From positions 1-64,000 of the forward strand of contig JBBBWG010022890.1 in NCBI GenBank assembly GCA_037176905.1: 64,000 nucleotides of DNA, given 5' to 3'. The stretch comes from Azolla pinnata. Its lineage: Eukaryota; Streptophyta; Polypodiopsida; Salviniales; Salviniaceae. Position numbers and translations under genes: made by a program. Shown here in pieces: positions 45,271 to 60,900 of this stretch. The stretch's first letter is position 1. Each line of letters starts with the position of its first letter. A model generated the notes under the pieces. The model saw only the letters and a list, made by a program, of their open reading frames with translations, made no database searches and was not told the origin of the DNA.

Positions 45271-48200
45271 ATGGCACCTGCAGACGCGCGTTGCAGAAGG
45301 AAAGCGAAGAAATTCGTAGCATCCAAGCTCTCCCATGCCGCCCTTCTTGCTGTCAGGACGCAAGGCCTGTCTACCAAGCTCCAGAGGCGTCGGCAAGGTC
45401 CCCTTGATGAGAGCACACTTGCAGGAGGTTGCGAACCTGCAAACGCTACCGCGATCTCCACAACGTCAAGAAGAAGAGGAGGAGGAGGAGGAGGAAGGAG
45501 AAGAATAGCGAGAAACGGAGAGAACGAGGACGAGGCTCGCGGTTGCAGCTTCCGAGTAACGGAAATGCAGGAGAAGCCTCTTCCGCAACCTTCGACCATC
45601 AGCAGGAGAACAGCAACGACGGTGACGGCAAACACAGCAAGGCCACAACCACATGTTAGTTCTGGGGGAATCAAAAGGAAGCCCAAAAGCTACTTGGAGA
45701 AGGTAGGCCGCCGATTCCTGTTAATTTCGTTGGTTTGTTTTGAGAAATTAAGGTATGGAAGAAAAGAAGCATGGCATGATCCGTGACTACCGAGACATGG
45801 CCCACTGCTACGGACATTGATTCACTTCATAATAAAGCCCTGAAATTTCATACAACTTTTTTCTCACACGCCCGTTTTGCCGCTTTGGAAAACTTGTTCA
45901 GGTTTATTCTCTCAAAAGATTATCTTTTTTAACATCGTAGAATTAGGATTGCTTTCATGATTGTGAAGGATTTCACCCTAAGCCCTCCCTCCGAAGCGAA
46001 GCACAAAACATCTTGTACTAATCAAAATATTGTTTCCGAATGAACCTGAAGAATAATTCTTCGAAATAGCAGGACCTTCATTTCCTTGGAATATTTATTC
46101 TCCCTGTTCTTTCAATCTGTCGAGCTGAAGATGTGTCTCATTTTCTTGCAGCTACAATCAAGACTAGCTGGTGGTCAATTTCGGATGTTGAATGAGAAAC
46201 TTTACACGTGCAGGTAAATGATCAGCTGCTTCTCTTTATGTTCTTGACCAAGGGGTTTGAGTGAACCTTTGACACAACGGTCCATGAGACAATTGTGAAG
46301 GGTCCGTGTGAGATGCACTCTTAAACAGAGTAGATAACCGTTTAACCATTTATGCCTGGACATTCATTCACATGTATGCAATACGAAATGGATAAAAGAG
46401 TCAAAGAGAAAATTGGAACTTACCCCTCATCCACACACATTCGTATCTGGATTTTATTATAGGCTAGTTCTTCAAAACCTAAGGTTGTCTCATAAAAAAT
46501 TTATTTCGCGCTATCTGATATATAATGTATGAATACGTGGCTTTGCAATCCTTCACAATTTCTTTCATATGCTCAAGCTCCTCGTTTTATGTCTATTTTT
46601 TCATTTGAAAGGTCAGGAAATGCTGGTAAATATGTTTGTTCATAAGCTCCCTCAAGTCAGTGAATTCTTTTTTTCTTGCAGTGGTCAAGAGGCGTTCAAA
46701 ATTTTCCAACAAGATCCATTCGCCTTTGAATGTGTGAGTGCATGGCTTTTATCCTTTCAGAAGTAGAAGCATCAAACGATGTTATTCTTTGTCCTAGAAA
46801 ATGTTATTTTATAGTCAATAAGTTTCTTCTCATCAATGATTGATCAGCTCTAGTTATTATTAGGCATGCGGTCAGTTTAGTTATTGTGGATTTCCGATAT
46901 CATGGAGAGATGTATGTGACGAATGGTGTGAGTCACAAAGATTACTTTAAAAAGTTGACAAGTGAGTGGGCTGCTCCATCTCGCTAAGGTTGTCATTATT
47001 CTGCAACACTGAAAATCTGCAAGGCTGGACCTGTTATCGTTCTAGTAAAACCAGGAGATATTATGCTTACTCTACCAGTACCAATCGATTTAGTGGGTAA
47101 ATGGGTTTTTTGCAAAAGCTAATGTAATAATGAGAAATCGGCAGTATCATGCAGGCTATCAAGAACAAATGTCTCGTTGGCCAAGTCAGCCTTTGGAATT
47201 CATAATTAGGTGGCTAAAGAAAAAGAGCACGAGTTTGATTGTAGCTGATTTTGGCTGTGGTGAGCTTGGCTATGCATACTCATCTTGGAATCAATGTAGA
47301 GAGACCTTTTCTTTTCCCACTTTCCATTATAATGCTTCGAATCATATATTGATTGCTTTGTACCGGGTTTCTATTGGGTTTAAAGGAGATGCGAAATTGG
47401 CAAAATCTGTTACCAATAAAGTCTTCTCAATGGATCTCGTCGCTTCAGATGAATCTGTAATAGCATGTAACATGGCACAGGTGAGTTTTATATTTTGTAC
47501 AACTAGTGCAGATATGCTTTTGACAAGTCGATACCAATGTTCTCTTCATGGTCAATTTTCTTTCTTCATCAGACGCCATTGCAGACTCAATCGGTTGATG
47601 TTGCTGTATTCTGCTTGTCCTTAATGGGAACAGACTATTCAAGTTTTCTTGTTGAATCGCACCGTGTGTTAAGGCCAAGGTGCGTTTTTTTATATGTGCA
47701 GATTATCAGATAGCAATATTAATAATAAGCTTTCGTGGCCAGTTCAGCAAAGTGTTCAATAATTCTTACTCCAAATGTCTCCGTAGGGGTTCACTATTAA
47801 TTGCTGAAGTCAGAAGCCGGTTTGATCCTAATAATGGCGGCGCTGACCCCTTGGCTTTTATAAATGCCCTAAAGACATTGGGGTTTTCACTTGTCTCTAA
47901 GGTCTGACCCCCTCTATACTGCTAGATTTGTCCGTGGTGAAAGTTTTGGAATATGTTTCAATCCATAAATAGAATCCAATGCTGAATTCTTGGTACATGC
48001 AGGATTTTTCTAATAAGTTATTTGTGACATTCGAGTTCCTGAAGGAGGTAATGGTTAGTGTTCCTCTCTTTTGTATAGAAAACCGTAGTGTGTATGCTGA
48101 TTCTCACCCACATTTTCCCATACCAATTTTGCAGGATAGAAAAGGAACGAAAGAATGTGAATGGCCAAAGTTAAAACCTTGCATATACAAACGGAGGTAA
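45271..48200 (+). CDS. RRP8: RRP8-type 25S/28S rRNA methyltransferase (m1A)
   Basis: Nine exons, 362 residues: 45271-45702, 46152-46213, 46682-46733, 47145-47259, 47386-47480, 47573-47679, 47787-47901, 48003-48047 and 48135-48200. RRP8 (yeast) and nucleomethylin (animals) methylate N1 of an adenine in the large-subunit rRNA and work in the nucleolus. Residues 1-140 are basic, low-complexity and poorly conserved. The domain opens with [20 protein letters not shown], then [20 protein letters not shown]. The SAM-binding motif is VADFGCGDA (about 215-223). [54 protein letters not shown] and the end [12 protein letters not shown] all match the family. All introns are GT-AG. The start at 45271 is the first in-frame ATG; exon 1 carries a GGA tract coding for Gly. 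Confidence 0.94.
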
Positions 48201-51397
<3,197 letters not shown>

Positions 51398-52376
51398 TCA
51401 GATTACTTTGAGAGAACGCACTTCCTTTACGCAACGATGTTTTCTTATGCATCGTCAGAAAATGCTCTTCCTCTTGCCATTTCAACCAGGAAAAACGGGG
51501 CCAGCTTACATTCCTCTTCTTTTAATTTACGCATTCTGTATGTTTTGTGAGTCTTCTGCCTCGTCTTCAAATAGTATCTATACCTTTGCAATTATGTGCA
51601 CAGCTGTTTGTTGCTGTAAATTTTGCATGGTCCGCGTTCTGCAGCTGCTTAGGGAAGGCAAGTTTCTTCTATGATTAGGTTTTTGTACGAATCCTGAGTT
51701 CCCCGATGCATAAGATGGAGGAACACTTTGTATTACCCTTGCTTGTTACGCTAATATACTGACTTGTACGCCTCTTACACAGGAGCAGTAACTGAAACAA
51801 CAAATATGAACTCCCTAAAACATCAATATGTAGATTATCATTCTTGATTGTAGATTATTGCCCTCAATTTGCCTTTCAAAAGCTTTCTCTATCAGTCGAC
51901 ATGATTGTGTTTCAGTTGATCAAATCAGTCGTGAGTGAATCTTTAAATGGTCAAGTATTTCTCAGTTCATGAATTACCACCGGGTCATTTTGTGAGCATA
52001 TACTTAATATGTAAAACTCTGAATTGAGGTAACTTCATTGCAAAACTAAAGCACCAAAGATGATTCAAGGATTAGTAACAAAAAAGGAACTCTTCAAAGG
52101 TCTCTAATAAAATAAACATAAATCCGATTTCAACATGAATTCTTTCCCAGATTTTTCAAGGCATGGATGGGTTCATCAAAATTTAAAGCTCATCATTAGT
52201 GTAGTGTTAGCATTCAATGGATGTGTGTAACATATTTGACCTGATCATGCTGATCGCGAGAAAGTACAGACACAATGTGTAAAAACTTGATCACATCAAT
52301 CGAGGTGATTCGAAAAATTTAGCCAAACTATATGGTTTTGGAAACAATAGAAGAATCTCACTGCTGCAGTTCAAGA
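51398..52376. other. Convergent 3' regions between DDX41 and DUS
   Basis: DDX41 (+) and the dihydrouridine synthase (-) converge here. The sequence is AT-rich with no supported open frame, and both 3' UTRs are expected in it. Confidence 0.55.
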
Positions 52377-54499
52377 CTATGGAGGCAAAAGAGGTATCCT
52401 TTCTTTCCGGCTGAGCAATTTCTGGACTATACCATGTAGGAACTCTTTGGACAGCTTGAACTCTTTATTCAGTTCCTCCCTGATGTCTGGGTGCCTTTGA
52501 AACCAGTTTCCGAGCATTCGGTGGACATGTGCACGAACCATCCGCATTGGGACAGGGTATTGGTCAAGCAACTCAAGGTACTCCAACAGAAGTTTTGTTT
52601 GATCGAAAGATGATTCTTCATCTTCTGATGTGATAGAGACGGGATCCGATGCTACTTGGTACCCAGCAAAAAGCGCAGGATTGTGGAGCAATGATTCTGC
52701 AGACAACACTCCATCGGCGCCTGTCTCCTTCATGCACTCGTAAACATCATCCAAGCAACGGATATTCCCGTTTGCCAATACGGGGATGCTGAGTGCCTCC
52801 TTCACTGCCTTGATGACTGACCAGTCAGCCCTTACGGCCTTTCCATCCTTCTGATCACGGGTTCTTCCGTGCACTGCAAGAAGAGAACACCCTGCTTTCT
52901 CCAGCATTCGTGCATATGCAAGAGTGTCCTCCAATGCAGGAAACATCCTGATCTTACAAGACACGGGAACAGATAAATTCGATGCCAGCTTCTCCACAAG
53001 CGACTGGACAAGAGGAAGATCATCCATTAGGAAGGCACCGTAATTGCCTCGCTTTGCTATCCGTTGAGGACACCTGTGTGTGCACATTGCAAACTTGTCA
53101 TTACCTCGGTCAGCTATAACAGATGAAACTTTCATTGGGATAGAACTCGTAGACTACCCCAAGTTTATGTCAACATAGTCACATTGGGATTCGACAAGTC
53201 GAGCAGCAGCTAGAAGCTTGTCAGGATCATTTGCACAGAATTGAACAAATAATGGCCGATCCTCCTGATACCATTGTCATTCAAAGTTAGTGCAGTTCAT
53301 ATCATAAAAAACTAAGAAGAGCTAGCCCTAGAAAATGCTTTCCAAAGAGCGCATTCAGCTCCTAATACACTCCCTTATGATTGTATTGATGAGGAAAAGA
53401 TAAGTACGGGAACGGAAGGTGTAGCGTTTAAGACTTCTCCGGCACATTTCCCCACAAATACAACAGGACATGCAAACTGCAGCTTGTACCTTGCTTGCTG
53501 TGGGAGAAGGTTTACAACTAAGACCCAACAGCAAAATGTTCTCTTTCCAGATATTCTGAGCTCTTTACAGAGTACACACATTATTCTCTTTTCATGTGTT
53601 CCATTTTTCTCAAATGCTTAGATCAGTTTTGAGGAGTGCCCTCTGGCCCACTTGTGCTGCAAACCATGATAAAGAAATGAACGCCCCAAATATACAACTT
53701 TGGAAGGCTGAAATTTTCCTTGGAAGAAGGGCTCAAAAGAAGACGGATGAAGGAGATGCTCTGGAATGTCCCAAGCATGCCAGAAACTAGAACTTCAGAT
53801 TCACGAGGGGGGGCCTGGATGTAGTCCCCCCGAGTCAATAAATCCATCATGATATAATATTGCCCATTTGAGTGTTTCACTGCAAAGATTGTCGCCCATA
53901 CATGCCTTCGAGGATGTTTCCCCAGGTTTTCCATCGATATGTCTATGAAACGCCGCCGATGGGGAATTCATCAATGATACACGCAAACATACACATGAAA
54001 ATGGATAGATGCCTTGCATTGCAAAGTGGGCCGGAAGAAAATTTGGATCAGATAGAGGGCATATACTTACAGGGCAAGTCGTGAATTCGCTGCTTCGATA
54101 TTTGGGGTCTTCCACGAACAGGCGGGAGTGAAGCATGGGCGTGTAAGCAGCAGTAGCTCCATACTTTCGGCACAGCATTCTGAAAGGGAGCTCGGACTGG
54201 TCGACCATGGGGGCGACGATGAGCTTAGGCTGGCCCAGGTTCCTCCAGTGCTCCCAAGCCTGGGCGATTCGGTCGGAGTCGGTCTTCAGCTTCTTGCAGG
54301 GGGATTCTGCGGAGGGGCAAGCAAGGGCTCCATGGGCGCAGGGCGCACTGCCATGTGTGAAGCGACCGCTAGCAAGAGGAAGAGCGATGCAGGGAGGGAG
54401 AGAGTCCTTACCGTTGGTGGCGCAGAGGGGGCGGCGAACGGAGGAAGAGGAAGAGGAAGAGGAAGAGGAAGAGGAGGGGAGAGCTGAGTCGACGGCCAT
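52377..54499 (-). CDS. tRNA-dihydrouridine synthase (DUS1-like)
   Basis: Three exons on the minus strand: 54499-54071, 53264-53158 and 53073-52377; 410 residues. It reduces uridine to dihydrouridine in tRNA D-loops with FMN and NADPH. The first 85 residues are Ser-rich and low in complexity. The domain starts [20 protein letters not shown] (FMN barrel), then [24 protein letters not shown] and [20 protein letters not shown] with the catalytic Cys180, which is split by the 84-bp intron 2. [15 protein letters not shown] and IPVLANGNI complete the FMN site. The C-terminal helical domain ends [10 protein letters not shown]. An in-frame ATG 14 codons upstream (54541) and another at 54709 leave the exact start open; 54499 was chosen as the shortest form with an intact domain. 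Yeast Dus1 acts at U16/U17; specificity here is inference. Confidence 0.93.
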
Positions 54500-54567
54500 G
54501 GCGCCCAAGCAGAAGAGGGGCGATCTGCAGCGGAAGCTCATCCATTCAGAGGAAGCGCCATCGCCGA

Positions 54568-54630
54568 GGCAGCTTCTTCTTCTTCTTCTTCTTCTTCTTC
54601 CTTCTCTTCCTTCTTCTTCTTCTTCTGCAG
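54568..54630. repeat. CTT tract upstream of the DUS start
   Basis: CTTCTTCTT repeats on the + strand are GAA repeats on the DUS coding strand, 70-130 bases before its ATG. Confidence 0.85.
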
Positions 54631-54654
54631 GAAGATGGGAAATTAAACAAATAA

Positions 54655-55228
54655 ATAAAAAGACTCTTGTATTTGCATCTGGAATCTGAATCAGACTCTG
54701 TATTTTCATCTGGAATCTGAATTAGACTCTGTATTTTCATTTGGAATCTGAATCCAGACTCTGTATTTTCATCTGGAATCTGAATCAGACTCTGTATTCT
54801 CATCTGGAATCTGAATCAGACTCTGTGTTTTCATCTGGGATCGATCAGATTTTGTGTTTTTCGTCAGGGATTAATTAGACTCTGTGTTTTGATCTGGGAT
54901 TAGACTTGGTGTTTCGATCCGCAATCGGAATACGTGTGGATCAGATTATGCGTTTTCATCTGGGCCCAGACCCTTTGTTTTCATCTGCGATCGGAATCCG
55001 TGTTTTCATCCGTGTTTTTGTCTGCGATCTGGTTCTGTGTTTTCGTATGCGATCGGAATCTGTGTGGACCGGACTCCGTGTTTTCATCCGGGATCGGACT
55101 TTGTGTTTTCATCTTGCGATCCGACTTCGTGTTTTCGTCTGCAATCGGAGGAATCCCCATTTTCAGCTGTGATCAGACTCTTGTGTTTTCATCCGCGACC
55201 AAAATTCGTGCTTTCCTTCGGGGATTAG
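54655..55228. repeat. ~31-bp minisatellite in the DUS-LARP1 intergenic region
   Basis: About seven clear copies of AGACTCTGTATTTTCATCTG plus GAATCTGAATC run from 54661 to 54850, then grade into diverged units (GTGTTTTCATC plus CGATCGGAAT) up to 55228. The same phrase, ATTAGACTCTGTGTTT, resumes at 55662 after the inserted element. No coding value. Confidence 0.85.
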
Positions 55229-55661
55229 TGTTATGGGCGTAACATTACGAACCAATGTATAAGGCAAATTTGAATGGTTTAAGGGTAGGATAAGTGTGAA
55301 ACAAGTTATTTTAGGACTAGGTCAAACCCATATGGTCATTTGACTAGTGTGAACACATCTAGTGGTCAGGGAGTCGTAAAAGTTTAACCTATATAAAGGG
55401 GATTAGCTACCTCCTTTGGCATAGCACCCTGAGACACTGTGAAGACTCTCTTAGTGAGACTAGGCTCTCTGGTCAACGGATCCATACTTGTCAACTTCTG
55501 AGATATATCTAAGGTAATCACTTGTGATATGGACACAAACATTGTTTTGGATTAGTCTTCAGTCCTTCGCTTAGGGGTGGTTGGTGAGGTTAATCACCAT
55601 TAAACCGTTCTATTCTCTCTAATCTCTCTCAAATACTACTTATCATTAGTAGATCCTAATA
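55229..55661. mobile_element. Solo-LTR-like insertion with 5-bp target duplication
   Basis: A 433-bp block begins TGTTATGGGCGTAACA and ends CCTAATA, flanked on both sides by ATTAG (55224-55228 and 55662-55666). Joining the flanks restores the surrounding minisatellite phrase (ATTAGACTCTGTG). A TATATAAAGG box sits in the middle (about 55389). There is no open frame or second copy nearby, so it looks like a solo LTR or a short non-autonomous LTR-type element. The family cannot be named. The duplication is still perfect, which suggests a fairly recent insertion. Confidence 0.65.
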
Positions 55662-56574
55662 ATTAGACTCTGTGTTTCATTTGCGGTCCAACTTTGAGTC
55701 TGTCTGTCTATCTGTGATCGATCGGAGCGTACGCCATCCGCTTTCTGTTATTAATTCCGAGTTTGGTCGGTTTCTGTTATGTTCTGGTTCTCTCTCTCTC
55801 CATCCCTTTGTATCTTGTCTCTTGCCTTGGTTCTACTCTATATGCCTCTAGCTTTGGTCAATCTGTCAGTGAGAACTGGTTAGTTACAATTGAGATATAT
55901 GCAAAATCTCTTATCTTCTTGGGATGATGATTAGAGGATCAAACAATGAATATAATTTATCTATACATTAAACCGCATATGATCGACTCATGTGTGCTTC
56001 TATTAAAAGCAACATTCTAACTTGTTATGTGGTCATAGTCGCATTTTTAACCATAGGACAAAGTTCGACCTGCATCATCGCTTCCCACTCATTGCGCTCG
56101 ATCGTCATCGAATGGGCATGTCTGTGTGCATACTGAGAAAGTGGCAAACATGGATGAGAGTGCAAGGCGATGCATCGGAACATCCATCATTCATGTTAAG
56201 GAACAAAACACAGCTGTCATATACATAACCGAACCAAATCCACGGTATGTGCAGCTCTGTTGCATTTCTTCGTTCGTTCGTTCGTTCGTTCGTTCGTTCG
56301 ACATTGCAAAGATGTCGACTCTTCCTCCCGATCCGATCCTTTCTCGTTTCTTTTCTCATGTCGTAGGGGATCGATATCGCCCTTCAGAGCCTCGAATCTG
56401 CAGCAATGCAATGGGTAATAGTTGGAAGAACCCCCGTTCACCGCAACTGGCGATACTAATTCCAAACAGATCGAAGAGATTTACGTATTCAATGTCTCGT
56501 CAGCGTGCTAAACAACACAAGGAGTCGGTCGTTCAGGAGGAGTCGATGATCTGGAGCCTTTGGATGAGATGCCA

Positions 56575-57218
56575 TTGCATGAATGCATGCATGCGCTGTA
56601 TGCATGTATACATACGTATGTGCATGCATGTATGATTGGGTGCAATGCATGCACGTGCGTGGATGCATGTATGCATGTATGTGTGTGTGCGCAATGCATG
56701 CATGCAGGTGCATGCGTGCGTGCATGTATGTATGCATGTATGTGTGCATGTATGTGTGCATGTAGGTGTGAATGTATGATTGGATGCAATGCATGCACGC
56801 GTGTGTATGCATGTATGCATGCATGCAGGTGCGTGTGCGTGTGTATGTGTGCATGCATGCGCGTGTATATGCATGTATGTTTGCGATGCATGCATGCGCA
56901 TGGGCATGTATGCGTGCCCCAAGCAGGCACGTGCGTATGTGCCTCCGTGCATGCGTGCATGAGCATGTGCGTGTATGTAGGTATGGGTATGTGCAATGTA
57001 CGCACGTGCGCCTGTGTATGCATGCATGTATGTGTGCGTGGTGCATGTATGTGTGCGTGGTGCATGTATGTATGTGTGCGTGGTGCATGTATGTGTGCGT
57101 GGTGCATGTATGTATGTGTGCGTGGTGCATGTATGTATGTGTGCGCGATGCATGCATGTATGTGTGCGCGTGCATGCACGTGTGTATGTATGTATGCATG
57201 GCATGCAGTCCATGGGGG
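56575..57218. repeat. TGCATG/TGTATG complex microsatellite
   Basis: Alternating purine-pyrimidine repeats of TGCATG, TATG and TGTGCG type run for about 640 bp, including five or six copies of a GTGCATGTATGTGTGCGTG unit at 57030-57150. Confidence 0.9.
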
Positions 57219-57242
57219 GATGAGCTCCGTCTTCATCCCTAG

Positions 57243-57775
57243 ACAGAAAGGAAGGAAGGGAAGGAAGGAAGGAAGGAAGGGAAGGAAGGAAGGAAGCAGC
57301 AGAGCGAGGAACAGACAGACAGTCGGACGGACAGACGACGCACAGACAGACGGACACAGGAAGGGAAGCGAGGAAGCAGAAGGAAGGAAGCAGAAGGAAG
57401 GAAGCAGAAGGAGGGAGAAGGAGAAGGAAGCAGAAGGAAAGAAGCAGAAGGAAAGAAGCAGAAAGGAAGGAGAAGGAAGGAAACGGGAAGGAAGGAGAAG
57501 GCAGCGGAAGGAAGGAAACGGGAAGGAAGGAGAAGGCAGCGGAAGGAAGGTAACGGGAAGGAAGGTAACGGGAAGGAAGGAGAAGGCAGCGGAAGGAAGG
57601 AAACGGGAAGGAAGGAGAAGGCAGCAGAAGGAAGGAAACGGGAAGGAAGGAGAAGGAAGGAGAAGGAAGCAGAAGGAAGAAAGGAAGGAAGCGGAAGGAA
57701 GGAGAAGGAGAAGGAGAAGGAGAAGGAGAAGGAGAAGGAAGAGAAGCGAAGGAAAGCATCAGAAGCAAAGCATCA
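57243..57775. repeat. GGAAGG purine minisatellite in the LARP1 leader
   Basis: GGAAGGAAGG runs, then GGAAGCAGAAGGAAGG units, then about five copies of a ~35-bp unit with AGAAGGCAGCGGAAGGAAGG, then GGAGAA repeats. The array is nearly pure purine on the coding strand and ends about 90 bases before the LARP1 ATG. Confidence 0.9.
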
Positions 57776-57862
57776 GAAGCAAAGCGTCGGGCGGCTTCCC
57801 TCCACCGTTTCCCTGCTGATCTCTCCTCTGCCTCGTGGTGCTCCGCTTCCCTTATCCCCACC

Positions 57863-57963
57863 ATGGATTCTGCTCCATCGCCATCCTCATCCTCTCCTGC
57901 TCGCACCAACACCAACACCAACACCAACACCAACACCAACACCAACACCAACACCAACACCAA

Positions 57964-57998
<35 letters not shown>

Positions 57999-60900
57999 GC
58001 AGCTGCATTGCCACTTCTGCCTCTCCTCCCGATCCTTCCAGCACCGCCAAATCCTCTACCTCCCCTACAATTGCAAGGAATGCCTGGTCACAGATCGTGC
58101 GCGGATCCGGCTCCACTCCTCCTCCCTCCGAGGAGCCGCCTAACCACCTGCAACAGAATCCTCCTCCCCCTCCTGCTCCTCCATCACCACCGCCTCCTTC
58201 GCAATCGCCTTCAGCTTCATCAAGATTGCCGCCGCCGCAGCTGTCGCTTTCGCAGCCGAAGCTCCATTCTCTCACAGAAACGAAGAGCAGCGCCGAGGTA
58301 ACCGATGCCGCAGGTCGTCTCCTTGACTTATCGCTGCTGGCTTCCTCTTCTTCCTCCACTTCTGCCGGGGAGGAGAATCTATCGATGCCATCGGCGAGTG
58401 GCCAAAATACCTGCGATTCGCCCGGTGCTCCGGTGCAAGCAGATGGATTGGATGTCAAAGGTAGTGTAGAAATCAAAGGTCCACAGAGTCCATTGAAGAT
58501 TGCTTGGGCCAAGCCCGTAGTCGAAGGTGGGATGAGCCCTGTGATGGGAGCTCTGTCGTGGCCGGCACTATCAGAGGCACGGAATGCAAAGCCACCCGAT
58601 CAATCGAAACCACAATTGTCAGTACAAAAAGCAGCTTTGCAAACAACAGCACAGTTGGTGACTGAAGACTCACAGGTAGGTCTGGATATGCATTCTGTGG
58701 GTGTATGTGCATATATTTATTTATGCAGGTGTGGATGCAAGTATATATGCATATCTCTATATCTATACAGAGTACATATACGAGGTTTTTTCTTTCTATA
58801 GCAACATATGCACTTCTGCAAATATATGCGTTTTTTTCTTGATCAACAACGAGTTGCTGCATATCTTTGAATTTTGTCTTTTTTGATATTTTGCTCAAAT
58901 GCTTTCCTTCATATATGAATCTGTTGTTTGATACACTTTCCGGTGCGTCTCTCTCATCCAACCCAACGAAGGCATCTTCTTCGATGCAGAGCAGTGGCAA
59001 TGGTGCAAGCTTTGCTCCGAATGCAAGAAGGCACAAAGATGCCCCCTCTACTAGGATCAGTTCTACAGCTCCAAACACCTCAGATTCGAGCAGGATTGTC
59101 CCTGCCATGGATACAGAGAATCCAGACAGGAATGGTGGTCGACGAGGAATTTCACATCATCATCAGAGAGTATCCAGCAACAACAGCAATAAAAGCAACA
59201 ATAATAACATCAACAACATTAATAACAGCAGCAGCAGCAGCAGCAACAACATAGCAGGAAATCGCCGGAACTTCATGAGAGATCAAGGGAGGGGTAACCA
59301 TGGATGGCATTCCCATGGGAGAGGATATCCAAATGGAAGGGAAACAAATATAGCATTCCAGCAACAGCGGGTTGGCCCCAGGAATCTTCCCCGGCCATTC
59401 TATCCTTTTGTGAATCCCAACCCAGCATTTGTGAATGCAATTGGATATCAGAGTAAGAATATATATCAATTTCAGGAAGTGCTTATTCTCTTGCAAATGA
59501 TTTATATATATTACAGAACTATTATGATCTGAGGCAATATGCTTATTCTCTTGCTAATGATGTTTGCTAATGAAAGATCTGTTTTTGCAGCTGTTCCTGG
59601 GAGTATATATTACATGCATGCACCTCCTCCTCCTCCCCCTGCTGATCACTTCCTTGGGGCAACATACTTTGGCCATCCTGTTCCTCCTATGGGAATATAC
59701 ATGCCTGGCCCAGATCCCACTGCTTTACAAAACCAGTTGGTCAAGCAAATAGAATACTATTTCAGGTTTGGGCAGTTCAAATTCATAGGAAGTAGAATAT
59801 GGCCTTCAAGATAGTCACATCCAAAGGTTAATGTGCCGTTGGTCCAATTTTCTGTTTGCTGGATAGCGTGGAGAATTTATGCAGAGATATCTACCTACGG
59901 TCAAACATGGATGAGCAAGGGTTTGTCCCGGTCTCTATTATTGCAAATTTCAACCGGGTGGGTTCCCCTAGGCTGGACTATCGATTATGTTTCTTGAATG
60001 GAGGAAGATTGTTTTAGTTAGACTTGTTTGCCTTTCTTAGGTGCGGAATATAGCACAAAATGTGCATTTTATATTGGATGCACTGAGAACATCGAGTATC
60101 GTGGAAGTCCAGGTGATTATGGCTATCTCATAGCTTTTTATAAAATGTTCTCCTGCACTTCGCATGAACATGTGACGTATCCGGCTAATGCAGGGGGATC
60201 GAGTACGCAAAAGAGGGGACTGGGCCAACTGGCTGATACCATCTAGCCAACAGTCCATGGGTAGTCCACTAGAAAGGGACCAAAGTGCTTGGTCATCTTC
60301 CCATTCAGAAGCCACAGTCGGGGAGGAGGATGCGCTTTTCAGATATGGTGAGGTCAATGAATAACACAATTGGTAAACTGGGAGAGGCAATCACCTTTGT
60401 ACGGGCAACAGGTCTAATTAAAGTTTTTCTTCCAGGACCGCATGTGCAGAATGGGGGGCAAGCTTCTTTACCACAACTCCAAGCACATGGTATTCCTGGT
60501 GATGAAACCCATGCAGATACAGATCCCAGAAGCTATGGAGGGTCCATGAATGCAGGACTTACCTTTCCCCAGAGTGTTGAGCTCAATACCAATGATGATG
60601 GTCAACAGGGTCGTACAATGTCAAGTTTGTATAAAGAAACTAACGTGATTTTGGAGGATAAGTCTGATCTGCAAGCTGTTAAAGCGTATGGAGAGTTTGG
60701 TTGAAATATTGCATGGCACTATCTCTCATATCACAAATAACCCTTTACTTAGTTATAATCTAATGTGTATGGGTGCAGTTATGGCATAGAGTAGGAGTTA
60801 TGGAGCAAGTGAAAGAAGCATACTCACGGCTATCGTCAACAACCAGGTATATTGCTTTCTTCCCTTTAGAAACAAAAGCTGTAACACTGTTGTAACTGAC

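Larger units (their letters stand above)
55667..57862 (+). other. LARP1 upstream region and leader, no other gene recognised
   Basis: Holds mixed unique sequence to about 56570, a TTCG tetramer run (56271-56300), a TGCATGTATG-type microsatellite, then GGAAGG arrays leading to the LARP1 start. The long open frames on both strands between 56500 and 58500 are repeat artefacts. Confidence 0.55.

Noticed and set aside
56533-58512. 659-codon open frame on the minus strand
   Set aside because: It runs through the microsatellite, the GGAAGG array and antisense LARP1; its sequence is all repeat-coded.
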